Part shown: positions 25,431 to 39,700 of the stretch, piece after piece
Position numbering within the stretch: the first letter of the stretch is position 1
How the letters are laid out: each line of letters starts with the position of its first letter
NCBI RefSeq assembly: GCF_040954835.1
Contig: NC_090697.1
Span: 10,718,001-10,782,000, forward strand
DNA length: 64,000 bases
DNA from: Lepisosteus oculatus
Taxonomy: Eukaryota > Chordata > Actinopteri > Semionotiformes > Lepisosteidae
Direction: 5' to 3'
Made by a program: the position numbers and the translations under genes
Notes under the pieces: model-generated
Told to the model about the DNA's origin: nothing
What the model saw: the letters and a program-made list of their open reading frames with translations, nothing else
Database searches by the model: none

Positions 25431-26388
25431 AGATGTGCTCCACTAAAGCCACTGCCCTTTTTGGACTCTGTAAACAGTTAATAGAATATGGAAAGGTCAG
25501 AATAAAGCTAGTGTATTTCCTAAAGTCAATAAGGTTTCCTATTTGCATTCCATAGTAACCATAACCATGTCTACACTCATGACAGAATTAGAGGCTAATT
25601 TTATATTTAACCAGAGGATAAATCAAAGGTTGAATATCAGCTTTATTCAGTTATTCACTACAGTTCTCATAGGCAAATATCTGTGATTAGTCGCAGACCT
25701 GCAACATTCTACCATAAACATAACTTGCAACATATACCAAGATACATACCTGAGATTTGATTGACTAATCGTGGCCATGTTGCTTTAATGTAGCAACTTG
25801 TTTGGAACACCAGCTGTCTTGAGCAAATCTAAATCAAAACATTGTGCAACACGTTTCAGATAAGAATATAATATATAATTATATATATAAGCTCGGTGGG
25901 TACCTTGTTCCAGGACCCCACAAACGTTGGTATAATGCTGACAAAACAGTCAGCTTTACAGATTCCAAGTTTCACTTTTTTAGGCTTCATGGTTTCAGAA
26001 CAAAAAGTGTTTTGGCCAAATCCAAGATGGCACCCAAACCATACAACCAATAATCTTGTCAGTAAACTTTTTCATGCATATGGCATAGAAAGGCAAGCAT
26101 AATTTTCATTCTGACCCTATAGGCTTTTACAGTACTGACAGTTTTCAGGAGATTTCATCTAGGGCTTTGAATTTTCTGAATGGATTTCCAAAGCATTATC
26201 AAATGTAATCTGAACAATAACGGATCCTCTGATACTTCAATTTTTAGAAGACTATGAAAGAAAAGCTTGCCTAAATACTGAGAAATATTGCAGTGCGAAT
26301 CAATGACTGTAATTCTGCTTTTGTTTTCTCACTAACAGGTGAGGTCCAACTGCCATCTGTGGACTTCCAAATACTTATTATATTCTTA
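25431..26388. other. Intergenic, no gene seen
   Basis: No coding exon recognised. A short TA-rich block (ATATATAATTATATATATA) lies near 25867-25887. Confidence 0.5.
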
Positions 26389-26709
26389 TCACCCTGCAAC
26401 TCACACCTGGGAAAAACTAAGGTTGCTGGTGGAAGAGGTGTTAGTGGGACCAGTAAGGGATGCTCACCAAGTGGTCTGTGCGGGTCTTAATGCCCCAGTA
26501 TAGTGACGGGGACACCATACTATAAAAAAGTGTCGTCCTTTGGATGAGACGTAAAACCAAGGTCCTGACTCTCTGTGGTCATTAAAAGTGTTTCTTGAAA
26601 AGAGTAGGGGTGTTACATGGTGACCTGGCCAAATTTCCACCTGGTCTTTACCTATCATGACCTCCTAATAATGTCCAGTGTCCAGAAAAGCACTATATAA
26701 GTGTAAGGA

Positions 26710-26770
<61 letters not shown>
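26389..26770 (+). repeat. 5S-derived SINE with most of the 5S head deleted
   Basis: Starts with the SINE word CACCCTGCAACTCACA and then jumps straight to CCTGGGAAAAACTAAGG, so the central 5S region including the A-box is missing. The body continues with GTGGTCATTAAAAGTG and GGCCAAATTTCCACC, and after another internal deletion the tail TAAGTGTAAGGAATTA and (ATT)n at 26710-26770. Confidence 0.75.
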
Positions 26771-26771
<1 letters not shown>

Positions 26772-27360
26772 TGTCTTTCAGATGAGACGTTAAACCAAGG
26801 TCCTGACTCTCAGTGGTCATTAAAGATCCCAGGGCATTTCTAGATAAGAGTGGGGAGTTATCCCGGTGTCCGGGCCAAATTTCACCCCTCGGCCTTTACC
26901 GTGGCTCCAAATTGTCCGCATGTATGATTGGCTTGCACTTGCCCTGCGATGGACTAGGGTCCCGTCCAGGGTGTACCCTGCCTTGCGCTCGTTGCTTGCT
27001 GGGTAGGCTCCAGCGTCCTGCGACACTGTATGGTTTAAAGTGGTTTGGCCTATGACATTATTATTACCTCCCCAGGTCATAATGTAAAGTCTTTACAAGA
27101 GCCACAGCAGCTCACCAGACCAGGGCTCATCCTGGCTTCTGTAACATTAGACAGACCAGAACATGGGACTCCCCACCTGGATGGGACACTGGTCCATCTC
27201 ACTCATACATCCAGCTGGACTGGAGCGACTGAAGTAAACTGTCTCATTCAGGATACAACAGCAGTGGCTGCAGCAGGGGCTCAGACCCACAGCCTCACAG
27301 GTATGAGTGCAAAGGCTTCCCCACTACGCTATTCCAGCCCCAGAGCTGAACTGTGACAGC
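26771..27360 (+). repeat. Composite repeat: second 5S-SINE body fragment plus tRNA-type SINE pieces
   Basis: 26771-26900 repeats the 5S-SINE body (GATGAGACGTTAAACC, GTGGTCATTAAAGATCCC, GGGCCAAATTTCACC) directly after the tail of the previous copy. 26925-27055 has the words CCTGCGATGGACTAGGG and TAGGCTCCAGCGTCCTGCG of the tRNA-like SINE. 27110-27340 resembles an inverted related repeat (GGATGGGACACTGGTCCATC). The piece is a nested or tandem insertion cluster. Confidence 0.6.
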
Positions 27361-28282
27361 CCTGCACTGCTGTGTAGAGCACATATAGCACATGCTTGTG
27401 TATCAGGGCTCAGTGCACTGTGTATATCAATCACCCTGTTAGAAAACTAAAAATCTGGGAAAAGAAGATCCAGTGTTTTGTGGCTGAGGAGTTCTCTGCT
27501 GTATAAAAAATGGCCCTGAGACATGATGACCGAATCACAGCAGGGGAAGAGCAGAGTAAATGCATTACACTGGCATGGTGTTATCCTCAACAAGATAATT
27601 TCTCATTACTGTGAGGATGAGAATATATTTATTACTTATTATAGTCTTTTTATATAAGAAGATAAGAGCATTGATTTCTTCAATTATTTATGGATTTGCT
27701 TTTTTTATATAAAACACCTTTTATCATTATTCAGGCACTGAATTGAGATTCTCTCTTGTCTTATTTTATTGCTAATAATTTCAGTAATAAAAATCCAATG
27801 AATGGGCAAGGATTTATAATGATTCATATGGTATAGCAATATCAATTTATAAAAGGTAAAGTGCTCGATGTACACATTAATTTATTTCTCTTTGTGAGCT
27901 ACACTTAAAAGTTAAGTATCTGGGGAGTATGTGACAATGTGCCAACGCTAGAACTAAAATACTATTTTTTTTAATGCGCTGTAAACATGTTGAAGTGATA
28001 CTTTTGAAGTAGTGATCATTGTTGTGTATAGAGCGACACCTAGTGTCAAACCCTTTAACTATGATGTTTATTTTTTGTCTTACAAATAAAAAATACTAAC
28101 TGGCATCTTTAAAAAAAAGTAAAACCCGTCTTTTAGTTTCTTGCGCTGACATACATGTATCGTTATTATAGTTCTTATTAAGAATTAATCATTTGCATTT
28201 CAGTGACGTTGTTGAAGGTTGATGCGGAAGCTTCAGATACAGTACATTAGAAGAAAAAATAGTTCTGAAATATATCGAAAAG
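27361..28282. other. Intergenic between SINE cluster and cebpzos
   Basis: AT-rich DNA. It contains the decayed copy of cebpzos exon 3 listed separately and otherwise no coding signal. Confidence 0.5.
27740..27835 (+). pseudogene. Decayed duplicate of cebpzos exon 3 and its acceptor
   Basis: The stretch TCTTGTCTTATTTTATTGC...ATTTCAG followed by AAATCCAATGAATGGGCAAGG and ATTTATAATGATTC resembles real cebpzos exon 3 and the end of its preceding intron (CTCGTCTTATTTTGTTAATC, ATTTCAG, then AAATCCCACGAATGGGCAGGG and ATTTACGGAATTC at 30521-30591). The copy has an in-frame stop soon after the acceptor and no clear downstream coding part. No matching copies of exons 1 and 2 were seen nearby. It reads as a relic of a partial duplication. 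Confidence 0.5.
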
Positions 28283-28366
28283 TTGGTGGTGGTGGAGGGG
28301 AGTCCCCATTACCTGTAAAGCGCTTTGAATGGAGTGTCCAGGAAAAGCGCTATATAAGTGTAAGCA

Positions 28367-28420
<54 letters not shown>
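28283..28420 (+). repeat. 5S-SINE 3' fragment with (ATT)n tail
   Basis: Only the 3' part of the SINE: GGTGGTGGTGGAGGGGAGTC, CCCATTACCTGTAAAGCG, CTTTGAATGGAGTGTCCAGG, GCGCTATATAAGTGTAAGC, then (ATT)n to 28420. It lies about 340 bp upstream of the cebpzos start codon, so it borders or overlaps the promoter. Confidence 0.85.
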
Positions 28421-30634
<2,214 letters not shown>

Positions 30635-30710
30635 GGTGAGCGGAGAAATACGGGGCATAAAAAAACAGCAGCAGCATCCGTTCGAAATGTACTCTTTGAC
30701 AGGCAACACG

Positions 30711-33700
30711 TTAATTCTTCTGCTTTTTTCTCCCCCCCTTCGGTTTGCCCAGGTGTTTATTCCTCTTGAACATCGCCTTCCTCTTCCTCAGCGTCTTGAC
30801 ATCTCTACCCTGGATCCAGTCGTTGCGCGCGGCCTCCCACTTGAGCTGCTTGACTCCTGGAGGGGGGGGATAAACGTTTAAGAAGTTATGTGAATGGAGC
30901 TGCGCCACGACAGATCAAACCAGTGGGCCGTCCTGCATCGAGCACCTAGGGAACTGAAAACGAGTGATTATACCAGTCTAAAGCCGTACGATTCAACCTT
31001 TATCAAAAGCATACGTGTTTTTAAGGTAACTGATTTAAGGGAAGTCAGATCAGTTTTCCAAGAGATGGTTATTACTCTATAAACACAAACCCTTTACCTT
31101 CATGTATCTGCAACAGACAAATGTATCTGCAACAATTGTTTAAGTTTAATGCATAATACAAAATGTTTGTCTTGAATAAAAGCAAAACCGCATATTCTTC
31201 TTGCATGGGTAGATGTATTTTTAGCTGGTAAAGTACCCAGCAATCATCTCTACACTTACACAGAACGCAAGACATTGCCATGATGTATAGAACAGCAACA
31301 GCTCTGGCTCAAGGCTCTGGGGGAAACTAAATTAGGTTTATAAGTAACTAGTTTTATAAGGAAGTAGAAATATAGAAACAGAATACTTGATTAGGTGTAG
31401 AAAAAATATCATTTTTGCCATTCATCTTAAGTTATAAATGCAGAACTATGCGACCACAATGTTAAAACCTACTTCAGAATGTGCTATAGAGAAAGCATAA
31501 CAGAAATCTGGATGTCTCTGGCACTGGGTGTTGGTTAAGCATAAATAACAATACCCGTGTAGCAGTGACCTCTGTTGGTTGGATATGTGCCTCTGTGCTT
31601 GCAATGTTAGCACAGAGCTGCATTAAGCCCTCCAACACATGCCTTAGTTCTGCCGAGTGCACTAAAGGTTTGACCTCTTCTGACAATGCATGCTACAAAG
31701 TACATACAGTGCCTATAGAGTCTATACCCCCTCTGGACCTTTTCATGTTTTATTGTTACAGCATGGAACCATGATGTATTTAACGGATATTTTTTTGCCA
31801 CTCATCAACACAAAGTACTCTATAATGTCGAATTTAAAAAAAAATCCAGACATTTTACCAAATTAATTAAAAATAATTGAATGCATAAGTATTCACCCCC
31901 TTGCTTTGACTCATCTAAATGATATGTGAAGTAACCAACTCTCTTCTCCAAGTCACATAATTACTTGACTGGAGTCCATCCGTGTGCAGTTCAGGTGTTT
32001 CACATGATTTCAGAATAAATACACGTGTGTCTGGGAGCTTTCCCACTTAGTGCATTTCCAAGGAAACACTACGCCATGAAGACCAAAGAACATTCCAAGC
32101 AGATCTGAGACAAGGTTCTTAAAAAAATAACAGTCAGGGCAAGGGTATAGGAAAATTTCCAAGGCATTGAATATACCTCAAAGCACAGTGAACTCCATCA
32201 TGAAAAGGTAAGAAAATATGGAACAACTGTGAATCTGCCCAGAACCGCCCGTCCTTCAAAACTGAGTGTCCGAGCAAGAAGAGCCGTAGTAAGGGAGACC
32301 ACCAAGAAGCCTACGCAACTCTAAAGGAGTTACAGTCCTCCATGACAGAGATGGGAGAAACTGTGTATAAGACAACAACAGCACACGCACTTCATTAATC
32401 TGGCTTGTACAGAAGGGTGGCAAGAAGAAGGCCTTTGTTGGCTCATATCACATCTCAGCTGGAGTTTGCCCAAAGGCATGTGAGAGACTCAACAATTTGG
32501 AGGAAGATTCTATGGTCTGATGAGACCAAAACTGAACTTTTTTTTTTGGCACAAACCTAACACAGCACATCACACTGAGAACACCATCCCTACAGTGAAG
32601 CATGGTGGTGGCAGCATCATGCTTTCGGGATGCTTCTCTGTGGCAGGACTAGAAGACTCATAAAGATAGAAGGAAAAATGGATGAAGCCAAGTACAGAAA
32701 AATCCTGGAGGAAAACGTGCTGCAATCAGCAAGAGCACTGTGACTTGGAAGACGATTCACCTTCCAACAGGACAATGACCAGAAACATACAGCAGAAGAC
32801 ACACTGAAGTGGCTTAAAACCAAAAAGGTTAATGTCCTGGAGTGGCCCAGTCAAAGCCCAGACCTCAATCCAATTAAGCATCTTGGAATGACTTAAAAAT
32901 TGCTGTTCACAAATGGTCCCCATCCAACTTGATGGAGCTTGAGCAATTTTGCCAAGAAGAATGGGCAAAAATTCCAGTGTCAAGATGTGCAACGCTGATA
33001 GAGACTTATCCAAAGAGACTCACAGCTGGAATTGCTGCCAAAGGTGGTTTGGGGGGGGGGGGGGGTAAATACTTACGCATTCAATTTTTCATTTTTAATT
33101 AATTTAGTAAAATGTCTGGATTTTTGTTTTAACTTTGACATTATAGAGTACATTGTGTTGATGAGTGGCAAACATTCTCAGTTAAATACATCATGGTTCC
33201 ACGCTGTAACAATAAAATGCGAAAAAGTCCAAGGGGGGTGTAGACTTTCTATAGGCACTGTATGTATATTTTCTTGTTCTCTTTAATGCTGCCATATGGG
33301 TTGTACATAGCTGAGAGCTAAGCTATTTCCTGATTTGGCAAAAAATATGAAACTGTAGACAGCAGATGCAGGAATAAAATGGGATTCTAAAACAATGGCT
33401 CTAAACAATTCAATGGATTTATTTTGTGCTTCTTGAAACAATTCTAGTATTGTAGTCCTTTACTTCTTATAAACATTGATACTAAACTTCATGGAACAGT
33501 GCTGAAATACTACTTGTTCCAAAACTCACCTGCTTTGTCTCTGTTTGCCATTGCATTCATGCCAATATTGTCAAACTTTGATCCTGTGTTTTCATCCAGG
33601 AGATACCCAAACTGTTAAAAGGATAAAAAAGTGTTCACATTTAGATCATCTCAAATTCTGCAATATGCACTCAGATTATTCGTATTGAGTTGTACACTGC

Positions 33701-36700
33701 ATCAGTTACTGAACAGCTGTAGACCCGGGACAGTCTGCGTGCACCTTGATTTTCATAAGAGTGTTTCTACAGAATGAGAAAACGTGGTATATGATACCTT
33801 TGAAACCAGTGTTTTACAATTGCATCTTTTACACAATTCCAGAACATTAAAATGGGACTTTTTAAAAAGAAAATACATTTTAAAAAGCGTAAAGCTAACA
33901 TTCAGAGAAAGACATTTTCTTGTTTATATAACTATTTTAAGGAACATGACTTTTGTATTACAGGACTTACAGTATTGAAATATAGAAGTCTGAGGATTTG
34001 CATTGTCTTACCTCTTCTGCAGTAGCAAGCATGTTATCATCCCCTAAGCCTTTCTTTTTCTTCTTCTTTCCTGATTTTGACCCTGCAGAAACAGAACTTA
34101 ATATTTTTATTCAGGTTTAAGAGTTACAATTACTTCTGAACATATACTTGAAAAGTAATACAGTAAAAATTGATAGTGACATGAAGAATATATGGTTTAC
34201 CTAACGAACCCAAAAGTTCAAGATCTTCTGATTTCTTCCTCTTGCCTGTTTTGGGACGTGCTCTGATCTCTGGCGTTTCTCCAACTTCAACTTCTAAATC
34301 AAAAATATGATTTCTTTACCAGAAGGTCTACCGCTACTCCTTCAAAAACGTAGATTAGGTAGACCTAAACTACATTATTTAAAGCCATTACCACATAGCT
34401 CCAAATCACAAAACTAAATGTACACATTTGAAATTTACAGACTGTAAACCAGCTGAAGAAATTTAAGATCTGTATTTGAAAGGAGTGAAAGGAGATTATG
34501 GTTGTTGGACGTCAGACCTACCTTCAAAAATATTCGTGTCAATATCTTCTATCTCTGAAAGAGAAAATCAGTTTAGAAAGATGGCAAAATTCCAAAGTAG
34601 CTATTGCCTCCAACCAAAATTAAATCTGATATTCCTGTACAGGGCTATGTAACAATCGCCCTGTGTATTGGTAGGTACATTTAAGAAAATCATTTGGATT
34701 GAGATCTAGAAAAATAAAATAAATAAATCATGTTAATAGTATACAGGTAGTACTTGATTTGCACAACACATGTAAACACGGAAGACGTGCTACGGGTGCA
34801 GTCCCCACCAGAAAGGTGTAAGTAACATGCTTATATGGTTGTACTTAAAGTTATTTTTAAAGTAAATATTTGTTAGTTTATCAATCTCATGTACACTCCG
34901 AATGGAAGACTCAGCGGTGGGTAGTGAGTGGTGTGGACAATGCATCTTTGTATTAGAATATGCGATTATTGAAAATGGATGGATGTCTGGGGACTGATTT
35001 ACTTTATGATCTCTCCACAGAATTATAGGTTAATTATGAAATAAAACTGCTCACTGAAACTAGAATATTTGGATTATTAAACGTGAACTTAAAACGTTAA
35101 AAGAATTTAAAAGACAAGAACGGCAAAAATGCATATTCTGGCATTCAATACAATTTCCCTACAATTTCCATCATCATCGTCATAATAATAAAGCAAGTGA
35201 ACTCAAAATACTTTACAGGTAATGGGGATCCCCTCCACCACCACCAGTGTGCAGCCTCACCTGGATGATGTCACAGCAGCCATAGTGCACCAGTACACTC
35301 AGCACACACCAGCTCTCAGTGGGGAGGAGAGCAGAGTAATGAAGCCAGTTCAGAGATGGGATTAGGAGGCCATGATTGGTAAAGGCCAGGGGGAAATTTG
35401 GCCAGGACACCGGGGTAACACCCTTACTCTTTTCTAGGAACGCCCTGGGATTTTGAATGACCACAGAGAGTCAGGACCTCGGTTTTACACTCTTCCAAAA
35501 GATGGCGCCATTTTACAATGTAGTGTCCCAGTCGCTATACTGGAGCATTACGACCCACACAGACCGCAGGGTGAGCGCCCCCCTACTGACCCCCCTAACA
35601 CCTCTTCCAGCAGCAACCTTAGTTTTTCCCAGGAGGTCTCCCTTCCAGGAACTGACTTCTGACTTCTCTAACTTGTGTGCTGTGTGGCGGAAATACTGGT
35701 GCATAATGGCTGCTTCACATCATCGAGGTGAGCGATGATGCCCCCTCCCATATTTAAAGCACTTTTGGGATAAAAAGTGCTATACAAATGCATTTATGAT
35801 CCTCCTCCTCCTGCAAATATGTAATCTGGCAGGCACCTTTATCGTCATCATCTCCCACGTCCATGAATGCTCCACCAGCTTCCTCTAGCTCGTTTCCAAA
35901 GTCCTCCTCATCCATACTGCCCAGAGACACCTCATCATCATCCAGATCCCCCTCCTCCAGGTCGGAGTCGGAGTCCGAGTCCCCCTTCTTGCCTTGCTTG
36001 GCTGTCTTCTTCATATTGCTGAAAATGGAGACTCATGCTTTACGTACCCCATAATGGTGTATTTAAAGTCAGGAATGTCTTTTTATTTGAAGACAAAACA
36101 CTGCTATTTTAATGTTCAAAAGCAGACTGCCCCTGATGTACTTTCAAGCAGCCTCATTTATTATCCCCAACAGTCCTGCATTTGACAGTAAAGAAAATAT
36201 TTTTACTTAAGGAAATGGTCATAAGGGGGCAAGTCTAGCAATTTCCTTGTCTGTTTTAAATGTAAGAACAATCCAAAAATTCAACTGGAATGCAGACCTT
36301 CCAATTAACTCTTGACTAATGTTTCATCTAAGAACAATTGATAACTGCAGTCTATACGAAAATGTATACTGAAAAAGTCAAATTCAGCTTACCCAGCAAA
36401 ATCGAGACTGTTGTCCTCAAATTCTGTGAAGTAGCTATCTCCTTCAAATGAATCTGTGAACGACATCATAAAGCATTTTTAATTACAGATTTCACCACAA
36501 AATCAGATCAGGTGGTTATCAAAAAGTGTATCTAGTGATATAAAAAGTAAGCTAACACTAGAAATTAAGGTATGTAAAATTCTGCTATTTTTTCCAATGC
36601 TATTTGCTTGAATTACAGTTTTAATATTAGTCTACAGTATACTAAAGACATACTGCCATATTGAAGACAATAAAGTGATATGGTATTGTCAGTCTGAAAA

Positions 36701-39700
36701 TGCTGCGGGGCAAGCTACAGTTTGCCATGGTAGCCGGCTGTCTCTCAGTACTGGTTACCATGGAAACGCGTTCTGACAGGAAATCTGCATCACCTGTGAG
36801 GGCTCTTTCACGCCCTTCGCAGGATATGCAGAATATTTAAGGAATTCTCTCAAAGTCCACTTAAATTCCTAGTCTTTAGTGAATAATAATAATAAACTAT
36901 ATTTTATAGCGCCTTTAAAGGTGGCTTCTCAAAGCGCCCGAGTTCTCTAGCTCCCGATCTTTGGCTGTGTCTTGGATGTTCGACCCTCATCGCGTACGTG
37001 ACCTCGGCCCCTGGACATTCTCTTGGTGCTTCGCTACAGTGTTTCTTGGCTCTGATCACATACTCTGGACTGCGTGTCCCTGTACTTTTGCCTGTCTACC
37101 TAGTGCCTGGCTACAAACTCTGCTTCTGCGTCTTCCTCCTCCCTGCTCTGTTTACCCAGCCTACTAGAGCACCACGGCCTCCTGCTTGACTGCTAAACCG
37201 ACCGGACCGGACCGGTCGCCGCCTGCTATCGCACCATCGCTGCCCATATACACAGCTCCGCTTCTGTTCTCCTGCCAGCTCGCAGCCTATGGTGTGTCTC
37301 CCAGTGTGCTCAGCCCAGTCTCTGTGCATGTAAACCATTGCTCAGTTTTCTCCTCCCAGCTACCAGCTTATGGTGTGCCTTCTAACATTTCTAATGTCAC
37401 TGTAAACGTGGTGAGTGCAGCTCTGCTGCTCTGCCAGGAATCGATCACCGTCACTCGTGGGCTCAGAGGATATGCAGCCCCGCTCCCTTGACAGTGGTGA
37501 ACGGTGTTACTCCACAAGACCGGGTCATTTGCAATGGGCGAATTCTGCACTGTCTAGGTTCCAAGTGGGCGATATCAATTCCGAGCCGCTGAGCCTTGTT
37601 GCGTCCGCAAAATGACCTGGGTAGTAAGTGTTTAAGTTATGTTTTGTATTATTTACCTCCTGCACACATTTTGCCCTTTAGGTTGCTAAGGTATCTGTTG
37701 CTTACCGTAATTATTTCCGGTATTGCATATAAAAAATTTGGAAGAAGTACGAAACTGCGTTTTTTTGTGTCTGCTGCCACCAGCACGTACAGTATGAGCG
37801 TTTTTGAGCGATTAAGGCCCTAAGAACTATGACGCTGCCCATCAATGAAAAACACCAGGACGCTCAACTGAGACTGCAAGCCTGTGAGGGCCGCAGTAAG
37901 AACCCAGACTGCAGAGCACAGCGCCATACCTCTACTGCAATGACATGTGAGCGGGTCAAGCCTTGGGTCAAACGTAAAAATACATAAAGGATGCTGAATT
38001 GTATCAGATGATTCAGCAGGGTGGGAAACCAGAAAACCCCACAGCGCAGGGCCAGACTCCTACAAAAAGCTCTTCATATCACAAAGGACTCACCCAGTGC
38101 CCTCTCAAACTCGTCATCATCCACATCCTCAACACTTTCGTCGTCCCTGCCTCCGCGAGGCCTGTGCAGTTCCTTCTCCTTCTCCCGTTTTTTAAAAAAC
38201 CTGGACATTTCGGCAATAGGAAGAAAACGTTCCATCTTTTAATTTTGTGAACCTCTCTTTTGTGGCATACTCGATACGCAACAGTGCTAAAACAAATCTG
38301 GGTTTCAGTTAGAAACAACAGACGATACTATAGAAAAGTACTTTACAGACTACAATCAAGTCATCACCACACCTGAAAAAATAAAAGGGGTATATCATAA
38401 TTTGAATATTAAAATATTCCCGTATAATTATTCTGGTGTTGTTATACCTAGTTTTATTTAAAATTTAAAATCTCCAAATACTTTATCCGAGTTCTTAAAG
38501 GGGAACTGCAGTCCCAATTTCTCAGACTGGTTCTTAAACCTCAGTAACAAAATAAACTAATTGACAGTTAGAAACATTTTGCAAGTCACCAGAAGTTTTT
38601 TTGCCTTGTTCTGAATCACAGAATATGGGGCTGCGTATATCTGGAAATTCTGTCTATTTTGCGATGTAAATTGGAGGTTTTACAAGTTACTGTGTACATT
38701 TTATTTGTATTGTGGTTTGAAATGCCCTAATCAATGCTGATCCTTTCTATCCCCAAAATATAAAGATAGCGTTTCAGTCCCTCTTTCATAGCTGCTTGAT
38801 GTTTTAATTGAAATAGATACACCTCCTCAGTCTTGTGAGAATATAGATAGCATTCTCAGAAACTGCTGATGTGAAAGCTTTTACAATCCTTAACACTCTG
38901 TAAAACAATAACAGCACTGCTCCAGTGCCAGTCACTGCACAAACACAGCACAGCAAAAGTGTACATCTTTGAGCAACTTAAAAATTACTGTTAATTTTTT
39001 CACCTTCATAACCTCATAAAACAATGACAGAAAACAACTTCATGTTTCATAAAGATAACCTAATCTGTAAAATAAACCTTTACAACTCCTTGCAATTAAT
39101 AGCTTTCAAGTAATGTACGTACCGATGGAAGAAGATCTCATCCACTGGGATCTGACTCTCGTCTTTTTCAAGAAACTCCTGACAGTTCACTGTGAGAAAT
39201 TAACAGAGGTGCTGCTTGAAAAAAAAGCAAACATTCTAAACCTTTCCCACAATTTATCTGAAGAACTGGAGTAACTCACCAGCCAAACTGCGGACATTAT
39301 TCATTGACAGTCTCTGTCTAGGTTGCATAACCACACTGTCTACATTGTCTGAAAAATAAGTAAGAAATAACAAATCAAGGTGTGAAGGTACGTCAACTGC
39401 AAATGACAAATAATTCTTAAATTACTGTGACAGCAGCAACACATCGTTATACTACTTCAAATCAAACTAATGATGAAACCTGAGTTTGCTCTGTTCTGTG
39501 AAATTCCTCATGACTGATGATGACTAAAACCAATCAAATGGATATTAATTGGAAGCAGAGATACATTTTTCCCCGTTTTAAGATCACAGTCATGAGTATG
39601 GTTTGAGATGAGCAAAAAACAAGGCCTGTGCTACCTTTTCCCTTGTTTTGTTTGGGGTTTCTGAAGACAAAGCGGTCCAGGAACCTGATGAGAGTGAAGT

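Larger units (their letters stand above)
31707..33260 (+). mobile_element. Tc1-like DNA transposon, nearly complete, inactive
   Basis: A 1554 bp element bounded by inverted repeats of about 200 bp. The left end starts CAGTGCCTATAGA at 31707 and the right end is its reverse complement, ending TCTATAGGCACTG at 33260, with TA target duplications on both sides (31705-31706, 33261-33262). Both repeats share GTTTTATTGTTACAGC-like and CTCATCAACACAAAGTACTC-like words. The interior encodes a decayed transposase (see separate entry). It sits in the last intron of cebpz. Confidence 0.92.

Noticed and set aside
38200-38250. Longer version of the cebpz exon at 38094-38200 beginning [11 protein letters not shown]
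   Set aside because: An in-frame stop lies just upstream and no good acceptor fits it. Splicing at tccag|GTTT joins the previous exon in phase and restores the known HR-aromatic-aromatic-KK sequence.
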